A DNA stretch of 56,596 nucleotides from contig QHRX01000015.1 of assembly GCA_003221455.1 (NCBI GenBank), positions 1 to 56,596 of the forward strand, given 5' to 3'. Positions within the stretch are counted from its first letter, which is position 1. Every line of letters begins with the position of its first letter. Source of the stretch: Candidatus Rokuibacteriota bacterium (GTDB lineage: Bacteria > Methylomirabilota > Methylomirabilia > Rokubacteriales > CSP1-6). Positions 34,323 through 42,026 of this stretch are shown here, in pieces. The notes beneath the pieces were generated by a model. It did no database searches. It saw only the letters and a list, made by a program, of their open reading frames with translations, and was not told the DNA's origin. A program made the translations under genes and the position numbers.

Positions 34323-35917
34323 CGCCGCTGGCGGCGGCGCTCCGTGGCGCGCTCGGCCTCGAGCCGTTCGAGCGCGACCTCGGAGTGGTCGGCGAAGCAC
34401 ATTGCGGCGGCGATCGCGCGGTGGCCGGCCTGCTCGGCGATCAGGCGGTGCATCTGCTGGCAGATCCGCCGGTACGCCGGGTGGCCCTGCGGCGTCGTGC
34501 GCAGCTCGATCAGGTGCAGCGCCTCCCGCGCGTTCATGTGCATGTAGAAGCGTACCCGGTAGGCCATCGCGACCGCGTACGGCGCGACCTCGGGGAGCCC
34601 CGCCGCCACGAGGGCGTCGTAGAGTTCCGCCGAGTCGGTGAGCACGCGGGCCCAGTCGGCGACGGCGCCCGCCTCCTCGACGGCGGCGGGCGCCTCCCAG
34701 CCGTGCCGCGGCGACAGCGGCTGCCACTCGAGCGTCAGCAGCCGGTGGCGCTGGAGGTCGCGGAAGGCGCCGTAGTCGCCGAGGATGTCGAAGCGGTACG
34801 CCGTCCGCTCGAAGGCGCGGCCGGGCTTGTGGCGCCGGTTCGTGCGTGCCCCGACGTAGGCGGCCAGCACGGCGCGCCGCTCGTCCGGCGACAGCCGGCG
34901 AGCGAGCTCGAGGAGCTGGTCGTCTGGGAGCGTCGCGGCGGGGTAGAGCGCGGCGGCCACCACCTTCAGCTCGCCGTCGGGATCGAAGTCCGTCAGGGTG
35001 ACCTCGCCGCGCCCTTCCGGGCTCACGCCGGCCAGGAGCCGCCCGGCCGTCGCGTGCGCCGCCACCCGCGTCTCCGCCAGGTAGGCCGACCAGGCCCCGC
35101 CGCGCGCCGGGACGTCGACGCGCCGGAGGAAGGCGGGGATGACCGTGCGGAGTTCGCGCAGCATCTCGTCCGCGTACCACCGGACCTCGGCGAGCGGGTG
35201 CGCGCGCATCCGGAGCAGGAGCTGCTCCCACGCCTGGCCACTCCCGTAGATGCCGACGTTTGAGGTGGTCGCCGCGGGCAGGAGGCCCCGCAGCGTGTCG
35301 AGGGCCTTGGCGCGGATCGTCAGCCGATAGACGCCGTCGGACTCCTCGGGTGCCTTCGGGAACGCCCGCGCGTAATGCTCGCGGAGCCGCGGCAGCCACG
35401 CCTTGTAGGTGTCGAACGCGCGGTCGAGCGTGCGCACGTAGCGCGCCCGGAGCTCCCCCGCGAGCTCGGCGGGGACGTGGTAGCGATAGCGGCCACCGGG
35501 CTGGTCGTCGTAGGGCACGTAACGGGTGGATTGCTCGAGGTACGCCATCAGCCGGCCCCACTCGAGCACCTTGGTCAGGACGTTGGACACGCCCTCGCAG
35601 GCCAGGTGCACGCCGCCGAGCTGCGCGACGGAGTCGTCGCCGTACTCGACGAAGACGCGCGCGTAGAGCTCCTCCGCCCGGGCGAGGCCAGGCGCGGGCG
35701 GCCGGCCGGTCGCCCCCCCGTCCCCGCCCGCCTCGAACTCGCCGGCGAACTCGTCGAGGAACAGGCGGCGCAGCGACTTCGGCGACCGCGAATAGCGGGC
35801 GAAGAGCGCCCCCTTCACGACCTCGGGGAGGTTGACGAGGGCGAAGACCGGGCCGTCGAGGGTGGAGAAGTAGGGGGCCAGCGCGCCGCGCTCGGCCGGC
35901 GTGAAGGCTTCGGTCAT
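34319..35917 (-). CDS. Double-length ThyX-like protein with split degenerate catalytic motifs
   Basis: 532 aa, about twice a normal ThyX (220-250 aa). ThyX makes dTMP from dUMP with FAD and methylene-tetrahydrofolate and carries RHRxxSxNExSxR. The N-terminal half has WGRLMAYLEQSTRY (120-133), aligning to RHRLASYNEISGRY with R-to-W, H-to-G and S-to-A but with the later Arg, Glu, Ser, Arg, Tyr kept. The C-terminal half has RHRLLTLEWQPLSPR (390-404), which keeps RHR but loses the spacing and the NExS part. Whether it is active is uncertain. An extended -10 (TGCTAAAAT, 35966-35958) lies upstream; the permease gene is coupled downstream. No thyA or other thyX is in the window. Confidence 0.75.
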   Translation of the reverse strand: MTEAFTPAERGALAPYFSTLDGPVFALVNLPEVVKGALFARYSRSPKSLRRLFLDEFAGEFEAGGDGGATGRPPAPGLARAEELYARVFVEYGDDSVAQLGGVHLACEGVSNVLTKVLEWGRLMAYLEQSTRYVPYDDQPGGRYRYHVPAELAGELRARYVRTLDRAFDTYKAWLPRLREHYARAFPKAPEESDGVYRLTIRAKALDTLRGLLPAATTSNVGIYGSGQAWEQLLLRMRAHPLAEVRWYADEMLRELRTVIPAFLRRVDVPARGGAWSAYLAETRVAAHATAGRLLAGVSPEGRGEVTLTDFDPDGELKVVAAALYPAATLPDDQLLELARRLSPDERRAVLAAYVGARTNRRHKPGRAFERTAYRFDILGDYGAFRDLQRHRLLTLEWQPLSPRHGWEAPAAVEEAGAVADWARVLTDSAELYDALVAAGLPEVAPYAVAMAYRVRFYMHMNAREALHLIELRTTPQGHPAYRRICQQMHRLIAEQAGHRAIAAAMCFADHSEVALERLEAERATERRRQRR

Positions 35918-35957
35918 TCGTGCCCGGCGAGGGGCGCCGCCCCGCTCATGGCGAGCG

Positions 35958-35966
35958 ATTTTAGCA
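35958..35966 (-). promoter_or_regulatory. Extended -10 element of the ThyX-like gene
   Basis: Minus strand TGCTAAAAT (TGn plus TAAAAT), about 40 bases before the start at 35917. No clear -35, which extended -10 promoters can lack. Confidence 0.45.
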
Positions 35967-35989
35967 GGTCGAGCGGCGGCAGAGCGACG

Positions 35990-36039
35990 CCCCGCGGGCG
36001 CTCCGCCGGGCCTGGGCCCGGCCGGGAGCGCCCGCGGGG
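35990..36039 (-). terminator. Long hairpin after the HtrA gene
   Basis: Arms of 15 bases (35990-36004 and 36025-36039) are perfectly complementary and enclose a further 8-bp stem with a 2-base loop (36005-36022); only two bases are unpaired at the junction. It begins 13 bases after the HtrA stop. No T-run. It should insulate HtrA from the ThyX promoter just beyond. Confidence 0.65.
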
Positions 36040-36052
36040 AGGTCCGCGCCGC

Positions 36053-37504
36053 TCAGCTCTTGATCGTGAGGAAGAGCGCCGAGCCCTGGCGGTGGACCAG
36101 GAGCAGCGTCGGCTTGCCGTCCGACCGCTTCTCCACCGCGCGCCGGAGATCCTCCACGGAGCTCACCGGCTGGCGATCGACCTCGGAAATGACGTCGCCG
36201 GGCCGGATGCCGGCTTCGGCGGCCGGGCTGCCGTCCTGGACCTCGCGCACCACGAGGCCGTGCTCGATGGAGACGCCGAGCTGGCGCGCGATGTCCGGGG
36301 TGAGCGGCTCAACCGCGAGCCCGAGCTTCGTGTGCTTGCCGCCGGCACCGCCCCCGGCCGCCGCGGTCTCTTCCTTGTCCGTGAGCCGCGCGATCGTCGG
36401 CGTGAGGACGAGCGGTTTGCCCTCGCGGATCACCCGCATGGTCACGCCCTTGCCGACCGGGGTCGCCGCGACGAGCCGCGACAGGTCGGTGGTCCGGCTG
36501 ATCTTCTGGCCGTCGAACTCGACGATGATATCGCCCGACTTCACGCCGATCCGGGCCGCCGGCGAGCCGTCGAAGACGCTCGAGACGAGCGCGCCGTCGT
36601 AGCGGGAGACGCCGAAGGTCTTGGCGAGATCCGCGGTGAGCGGCTGGATCGTCACGCCGAGCCACCCTCGGGTCACGCTCCCGTGGTCGGCGAGCTGGGG
36701 CACGACGAACTTCGCCATGTTGATCGGCACCGCGAAGCCAATGCCCACCGACCCGCCGCTCCGCGTGAAGATCGCGGAGTTGAGGCCGACGGCCTCGCCC
36801 TTGGCGTTGACGAGGGGCCCGCCCGAGTTGCCCGGGTTGATCGAGGCGTCGGTCTGGATGAAGTCGTCGTAGGGCCCGCCGCCGATCACGCGCCCGGTGG
36901 CGCTGACGATGCCGGTCGTCACGGTCTCCTCGAGCCCGAACGGATTGCCGATCGCCATCACGGGCTCGCCCACCTGGAGCGCGCTCGAGTCCCCGAGCGG
37001 GATCACGGGCAGGCCGGCGGCGTCGATCTTCAGGAGCGCGATGTCGGTCTTCGGGTCCCGGCCCACGACCTTGGCCGTGAACTCACGCCCGTCGCTGAGC
37101 TTGACCTGGACCTCGGTCGCCTCGTCGACGACGTGGTTGTTCGTCAGGATGTAGCCGTTGCCGTTCATGATGAACCCCGAGCCCCGGCCCAAGGTCGGGC
37201 GATGCTCCTGCTGCGGCGGGCCGAAACGCTTGAAGAACTCCCGGAACTCCTCCGGCATCTGCGGCTGGTCCTGCTCGCCGGTGAGCTTGGTCGTGACGTT
37301 CACGACGGCCGGTTTGACCGCCTTCACGATCTCCACCCAATTCGGGGCGGTGACGGTCGGCGCGGGCAGCGATGGGTTCCGCTCGGTCCAGAGGTGGCCG
37401 GCGGAGTCCGTAAACCCGATCCGCGGACCGAGCGCGAAGACGGCCAGAATGGCCAGGAACGCGATGGGCGGAGCCCACCGCCGGTACGAGCCTATCCGAT
37501 GCAT
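36053..37504 (-). CDS. HtrA/DegP-type periplasmic serine protease
   Basis: 483 aa. N-terminal membrane/signal segment (WAPPIAFLAILAVFALGP), trypsin-like domain with catalytic His in ILTNNHVVD, Asp in DPKTDIALLKID and Ser in SINPGNSGGPLVN, then two PDZ domains (first around GWLGVTIQPL to SPAARIGVKSGDIIVEFDG, second around LGLAVEPLTP to SPAAEAGIRPGDVISEVD). It degrades or refolds damaged envelope proteins. ATG at 37504 follows AGGAGG at 7 bases. The two PDZ domains fit the DegP/DegQ class rather than DegS. Confidence 0.95.
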   Translation of the reverse strand: MHRIGSYRRWAPPIAFLAILAVFALGPRIGFTDSAGHLWTERNPSLPAPTVTAPNWVEIVKAVKPAVVNVTTKLTGEQDQPQMPEEFREFFKRFGPPQQEHRPTLGRGSGFIMNGNGYILTNNHVVDEATEVQVKLSDGREFTAKVVGRDPKTDIALLKIDAAGLPVIPLGDSSALQVGEPVMAIGNPFGLEETVTTGIVSATGRVIGGGPYDDFIQTDASINPGNSGGPLVNAKGEAVGLNSAIFTRSGGSVGIGFAVPINMAKFVVPQLADHGSVTRGWLGVTIQPLTADLAKTFGVSRYDGALVSSVFDGSPAARIGVKSGDIIVEFDGQKISRTTDLSRLVAATPVGKGVTMRVIREGKPLVLTPTIARLTDKEETAAAGGGAGGKHTKLGLAVEPLTPDIARQLGVSIEHGLVVREVQDGSPAAEAGIRPGDVISEVDRQPVSSVEDLRRAVEKRSDGKPTLLLVHRQGSALFLTIKS

Positions 37505-37635
37505 ACGTGAGCCTCCTTAGGGTTGGGGCGACGAATCTCACCCTGCAAGACGTTCGACCCCCGCCCCATATTCTCCCGAGCCCCGGCGTTCCCGCCCACT
37601 TTTCTCTCCCTCGGCCGCCCGGCGCCGTGTCTCCC

Positions 37636-38934
37636 TCACCGCGCCGGCGGCGGCCCGAGGACCACCGTGGTGAGCGGGTGGAGATAGCTCCGGGCGACCC
37701 GCAGCAGGTCCTCCGCGGTGACGGCCTCGACGGCGGCGCGGTACCGGGCGGGAAAGTCGTGGCCCACGCCGAGGGTCTCGAAGAACGCCAGATACCAGGC
37801 CTGCCGCGCGTTCGTGCGCCGGTCCATCTCGAAGGTCCCCAGCAGGTAGGCCTTGGCGCGGAGGAGCTCCGGGGCGCTGACCCGCTCGGCGCGGATCCGC
37901 TCGATCTCCCGCCGGAGCGCCTCCTCGGCGCGGGCCGCGTTTCCGGGTGCGGTGTTCATGTAGACGAGGAAGGAGCCCGGCTCGCGCAGCGGATCGAAGA
38001 ACGCGGCCACCGTGTAGGCGAGGGCCTGCTTGTCCCTGAGCTCGACGAAGAGCCGCCCGGCCTGGCCGCCGCCCAGGACGGTACCGAGGAGCTTCACCGC
38101 GGCATAGTCCCGGTCAGCGACCCGCGGCGCGAGGCTCCCCACGAGGATCTGCGTCTGCTGCGACGCCTGCTCCACGACGGTCCGGCCGCCGGCGGGCTTC
38201 GGCGCGGCCAGCGGGGCGTCGTCGCCCGTCCCCCCGCGCGGCAGACCGCCGAAGAGGCGCCGGGCCTCGGCCGTCACCTCGGCGGCCGGCACCTGGCCGC
38301 TGACGGCGAGCACCATCCGCTCCGGACGATAGAATCGCCGGTACCACGCGACGATGGCGGCCTGGTCGATCCGCGCGAGCGACTCGGGGGTGCCGAGGGT
38401 GGGCAGGCCGTACGGGTGTGTCCCGTAGAGCGTGGCGAAGAACACGTCGAAGGCGTGCGTGGGCGGATTGTCCCGGCGCTTCTGGACCCGTGCCAGCAGG
38501 AAGTCGCGCTGAGCCTGGACCTGGTCGGGCTGGAAGGCCGGCTCGAGCGCCAACTCGGCCGTCAGCCCGAGCAGCTCCCGCCAGAATCGGGCGAGCGCGG
38601 TACCCCGGATCTCCGAGTAGTCGGTGTCGCCGTTGGCGGAGAGCCTGCCGCCGAGACCAGTGATCGCCTCCGCGATCTCGCCGCCGTTGCGCTTGGCGGT
38701 CCCGGTCACCATCACGGCCTGGACGAAGTTGGAGAGGCCGCCGTCGGCCGCGGTCTCCCAGCGCGTGCCCATCCGGACCAGCAGCGAGACCGCGACCACC
38801 GGCGCCGCCGGGTTTGCCCGTACGAGCAGGGTGACGCCGTTGTCGAGCCGCTCCCGGACCACCGGCAGCTCGCCGGCGGCGGCGGGCGCCGCCAGCACGA
38901 GCGCCGCCAGCGCGCCCGGAAGCAGCCTCCTCAC
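37636..38934 (-). CDS. M16-family peptidase-like protein, zinc site lost
   Basis: 432 aa with an export signal (VRRLLPGALAALVLAAPAAAG). It has the two-domain M16 fold (DNGVTLLVRANPAAPVVAVSLLVRMGTR; YRRFYRPERMVLAVSGQV; TVLGGGQAGRLFVELRDKQALAYTV). At the HxxEH position it reads NFVQA, so the zinc ligands are absent. Such non-catalytic chains pair with a catalytic M16 chain, and that gene is directly upstream, overlapping by 4 bases (GTGA). The pair should form a heterodimeric periplasmic peptidase. Confidence 0.88.
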   Translation of the reverse strand: MRRLLPGALAALVLAAPAAAGELPVVRERLDNGVTLLVRANPAAPVVAVSLLVRMGTRWETAADGGLSNFVQAVMVTGTAKRNGGEIAEAITGLGGRLSANGDTDYSEIRGTALARFWRELLGLTAELALEPAFQPDQVQAQRDFLLARVQKRRDNPPTHAFDVFFATLYGTHPYGLPTLGTPESLARIDQAAIVAWYRRFYRPERMVLAVSGQVPAAEVTAEARRLFGGLPRGGTGDDAPLAAPKPAGGRTVVEQASQQTQILVGSLAPRVADRDYAAVKLLGTVLGGGQAGRLFVELRDKQALAYTVAAFFDPLREPGSFLVYMNTAPGNAARAEEALRREIERIRAERVSAPELLRAKAYLLGTFEMDRRTNARQAWYLAFFETLGVGHDFPARYRAAVEAVTAEDLLRVARSYLHPLTTVVLGPPPAR

Positions 38935-40253
38935 CGGGCGCCCGCCTCGGGCACGAAGCGCACCCGCGCGTACTCGCCGAAGTACTTCCGGGCGGCGGCC
39001 TGGATCTGGGCGGCGGTGGTCTGGCGGAGCCGCGTGAGATAGCCGAGCTCCTCCGCCAGGGTCCAGTTCGTCTCGGCCTCGCCGTAGTCGCGGGCGAGCC
39101 CCTCCGCGGTCTCGATGTCGAAGGCGTAGTTCGCCTCGGCCGTGATGATCGCGCGCTGCCGCTCGGCCTCGCCGACGCCGTCCTGCTGCAGGCGGCGGAT
39201 CTCGGCGAGGATCGCGGCCTCGGCGCGGTCGAGGTTCTCGGGCTCGAGGCGCGCCGTCACGGTCACGAGGCCTCCCCGCTGCCGCGTGACGTAGCCGGCC
39301 TCGACCGCCGACACGAGGGCCAGCCGGTCCCGCACGACGACGCTCAGGCGCGAGCTCGGCGAGTCGCCGAGGATGTACGTGAAGAGGTCGGTCGCGGCGG
39401 CGTCCGGGTCCGCCACCGCAGGCGCCTTGAAGGCGAGCCCGAGGTAGGCCTGCTTCTCGGGTCGCGGCACGTCGACGGAGCGCCCGCCGAGATCGGGCGG
39501 GGGCGGCATCGGCGCCCGCGGGCTGTCCGGGCCCCGCAGCCGACCGAACGCGTCGTCCGCGGCCCGGCGGATCAGCCCGGGATCGACGGCGCCGACGACC
39601 ACCAGGCTCATGTTCTTCGGCACGTAGTGCTTGTGGTAGTAGCGGGCGAGCTGCTCGCGCGTCAGCGCCCGGATCTGCTCCGGCGTCCCGAGGATCGGCC
39701 GGCCGTACGAGGTCGGGCGGTAGGCCTCTTCGGAGAGCCGCCGGGCCAGGAACCGGTCGGGGTCGTCCTCGGTCAGGCGCACCTCGTCGAGCACGACGAG
39801 CCGCTCGCGGTCGAGCTCGGCCTGGTCGAAGCTCGCGTTGACCGCGATGTCGGCGAGGAGCGCGATGCCCGCCGCCGCCTGGCCGGCGGGCAGCAGCAGG
39901 TCGAAGTGGGTGAAGTCGTAGGAGGTGAACGCGTTGTCCTGACCCCCGACGCCCTCCACCATCCGGTCGATGGAGCCGGGCGGACGCGTCGGCGTGCCCT
40001 TGAAGAGCATGTGCTCGAGGTAGTGCGAGAGTCCGAGCTCGTCGGGCGCCTCGTCGCGGCCGCCGACCCGCATCCAGAGCTGGAGCGCGACCACCTCGCT
40101 CGCGCGCTGCTCCTGCACGATCAGGACGACGCCGTTGCCGAGCACGTGACGCTCCGGGCGGGGTCGCCCCGGGTCCTCGCCGCGCGCGACACCACCGCAC
40201 GCCAGGAGCAGGAGGAGGGCGGTCACCACGAGCGGGCGGACCCGAACGCACAT
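38931..40253 (-). CDS. M16-family zinc peptidase, catalytic chain, lipoprotein
   Basis: 440 aa from the ATG at 40253. This start gives MCVRVRPLVVTALLLLLAC with a lipobox LLAC, so the chain is probably a lipoprotein; ATG 40271 and TTG 40274 are alternatives without ribosome sites. The zinc motif HYLEH (77-81) and the downstream Glu region DRERLVVLDEV fit inverzincin M16 enzymes. The N-terminal block HVLGNGVVLIVQEQRASEVVALQLWMRVGGRDE is typical. Operates with the inactive chain encoded immediately downstream. Confidence 0.9.
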   Translation of the reverse strand: MCVRVRPLVVTALLLLLACGGVARGEDPGRPRPERHVLGNGVVLIVQEQRASEVVALQLWMRVGGRDEAPDELGLSHYLEHMLFKGTPTRPPGSIDRMVEGVGGQDNAFTSYDFTHFDLLLPAGQAAAGIALLADIAVNASFDQAELDRERLVVLDEVRLTEDDPDRFLARRLSEEAYRPTSYGRPILGTPEQIRALTREQLARYYHKHYVPKNMSLVVVGAVDPGLIRRAADDAFGRLRGPDSPRAPMPPPPDLGGRSVDVPRPEKQAYLGLAFKAPAVADPDAAATDLFTYILGDSPSSRLSVVVRDRLALVSAVEAGYVTRQRGGLVTVTARLEPENLDRAEAAILAEIRRLQQDGVGEAERQRAIITAEANYAFDIETAEGLARDYGEAETNWTLAEELGYLTRLRQTTAAQIQAAARKYFGEYARVRFVPEAGAR

Positions 40254-40637
40254 CCGACTGGAGCGTACCATCAAACAGAAGGGGACGCGAGGACGCGGAC
40301 CGGGGGGAGTCCCTCATCCGAGAGACCGTGCGCGGCTCGCCGCGGCGCAGCGGGAGCTGCCTCGTGGCGAGGCGGCCGCGCCGGGTCACTCCGGCCCCGG
40401 AGGCCGCTCCGGCCAATCGCGTCGGTCGCGAGACGAGATCGCCCGGGCAGCCGCCCGACGTGAGGCCGAGGCTCACGGCGGCACGCCGCGCCGTCCCCAA
40501 AACCGGCGCGGGCATCGCGGGATGTCGTCTCGACTCCCCCAGCGCGTCGCGCCAGGCAGGTCGGCGGACCGACGGTCGACCCGCGACGGCCCAGACGGGA
40601 CGCCGTTCCGGACCGTCTGGTCTATGATGGTCGTCCG
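40254..40637. other. Intergenic region between divergent genes
   Basis: About 380 bases with no supported gene. A TATGAT hexamer at 40623-40628 may be the -10 of the plus-strand membrane protein gene. Nothing else stands out. Confidence 0.4.
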
Positions 40638-41984
40638 ATGAGGCCCGGGTGGCGAGGCTCGCTCCTGGCCGCGCTGCTGGTCGCGGGCGCGGCCCTCCCC
40701 GCGCAGGCCCAGCTCTTCCTGGCGTCGCGCCCGCACCCGGAGTTCGCGATCGGCCCGCTGTTCGTCCGCGCCAGCGTGGGGCCGGCGCTCGGCCCGGTCA
40801 CGGTCGACGTCCTCTGGAGCCTGGAGATCCCGTCCACCCGGAGCGCCGGCACCCTCGAGCAGGATCTCTACCTCCTCTGGCCCGGCGAGGTCGGCGATCT
40901 GACGGCACCCGGCCCGCCCGATCCCGCGCTCGCCCGCGACCTCGAAGCTCGCGGGTTCGCGACGCTCACCGAGGGTCGGCTGCCGCTCTCGGCCCTGAGC
41001 CTCTATCACGTCGGCCAAGACCGGAAGCCCGAGCCGCTCGGCGGCGCGCCGTTCGTGACCTACGTCCGGAGCGACCGCGCCTTCGGGCTCAGCGCGCCGG
41101 CGACCCTGATCCGCATCCCGTGGACGCCGAGGCTCGCGAACCGCGCCTGGCTGGTCGACCTACGCCTGCGCGTCCCCGCTCTCGTCAAGCCCGAGAGGGC
41201 GCTCTGGATCGAGAAGGCCTTCTGGGGGCCCCGGCACGTGGTCTCGCTCGGCTACTACCAGGTCCAGGGCCGCGCCCTCTTCCCGTTCTACTTCGCGCAG
41301 CGGGATCGCGTCGTCCCGCTCGGCGAGGCGCCGGCCGAGCTGCTGATCAACTTCGCGGACGCGGACCACCTCAAGGTCGAGCAGGTCGTCCCCGAGTCGA
41401 GCACCCGACGGCTCAGCGAATCGCTCGAGAGCACCGAGGTTGTCTCGACCTATCTCGACAAGTCGCGGGGCGTCGCCCCCCAGCAGCTCACGGTGCACTT
41501 CGGCTACTTCTCGAGGCTGCAGGGGCTCGCGGTGGTCCTGATTCCCCTGGTCTTCTTCGTCCTCGGCAACCTGGCGGGGCCGCTGCTCCAGCGCCTGGCC
41601 GCGCGGCTCCACCGGACCCTCACGGCCCGCGTCCAGCTCGGCCGCCCCCAGGCGACCCCGCGGGGGCGGCAGGCCGGCCCGGTCGTCTCGCGCGACACGC
41701 TGGCGCGCCTCGTCCCCGGGGAGACGACCTACGACGAGGTGATCCGGCTCTGCGGGCCGGACGCGGAGCACCACGAGCAGCTCGGGGCGCCCGGCCGCCG
41801 GACCCTCGTCTACCGCGGCCGGCGCCTGGTCCCCTACCGCAAGCGCGCGTTCTGGCTCCTCTCGACGCTGAGCCACTGGGACGTCGAGGAGCACACGACC
41901 CAGATCGAGCTCGAGGACGATCGCGTGCGCCAGGTCCAGGCCCACGTCCGGCGCTCGCGCAGCGCCGCGCCCGCGACGCCGTAG
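40638..41984 (+). CDS. Membrane protein with C-terminal BamE/SmpA-like domain
   Basis: 448 aa. Signal peptide (LLAALLVAGAALPAQAQ), a long extracytoplasmic beta-rich region (about 25-285), one membrane helix (LAVVLIPLVFFVLGNLAG) and a C-terminal domain whose SRDTLARLVPGETTYDEVIRLCGPD, RTLVYRGRRLVPY and TTQIELEDDRVRQV follow the BamE/SmpA pattern (short lipoprotein domain of outer membrane assembly). The N-terminal region I do not recognise. A plausible role is envelope-associated, but it is not a BamE homologue over its length. Confidence 0.65.
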   Translation: MRPGWRGSLLAALLVAGAALPAQAQLFLASRPHPEFAIGPLFVRASVGPALGPVTVDVLWSLEIPSTRSAGTLEQDLYLLWPGEVGDLTAPGPPDPALARDLEARGFATLTEGRLPLSALSLYHVGQDRKPEPLGGAPFVTYVRSDRAFGLSAPATLIRIPWTPRLANRAWLVDLRLRVPALVKPERALWIEKAFWGPRHVVSLGYYQVQGRALFPFYFAQRDRVVPLGEAPAELLINFADADHLKVEQVVPESSTRRLSESLESTEVVSTYLDKSRGVAPQQLTVHFGYFSRLQGLAVVLIPLVFFVLGNLAGPLLQRLAARLHRTLTARVQLGRPQATPRGRQAGPVVSRDTLARLVPGETTYDEVIRLCGPDAEHHEQLGAPGRRTLVYRGRRLVPYRKRAFWLLSTLSHWDVEEHTTQIELEDDRVRQVQAHVRRSRSAAPATP

Positions 41985-42002
41985 CGCCTCGGCTCGACGC
42001 GA

Positions 42003-42018
42003 CCGGGCACGCGCCCGG
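42003..42018. terminator. Small hairpin between convergent genes
   Basis: CCGGGC (42003-42008), 4-base loop, GCCCGG (42013-42018), halfway between the two stops (41984 and 42027). It could serve both strands. No T-run. Confidence 0.4.
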
Positions 42019-42026
42019 CGGGAGCG

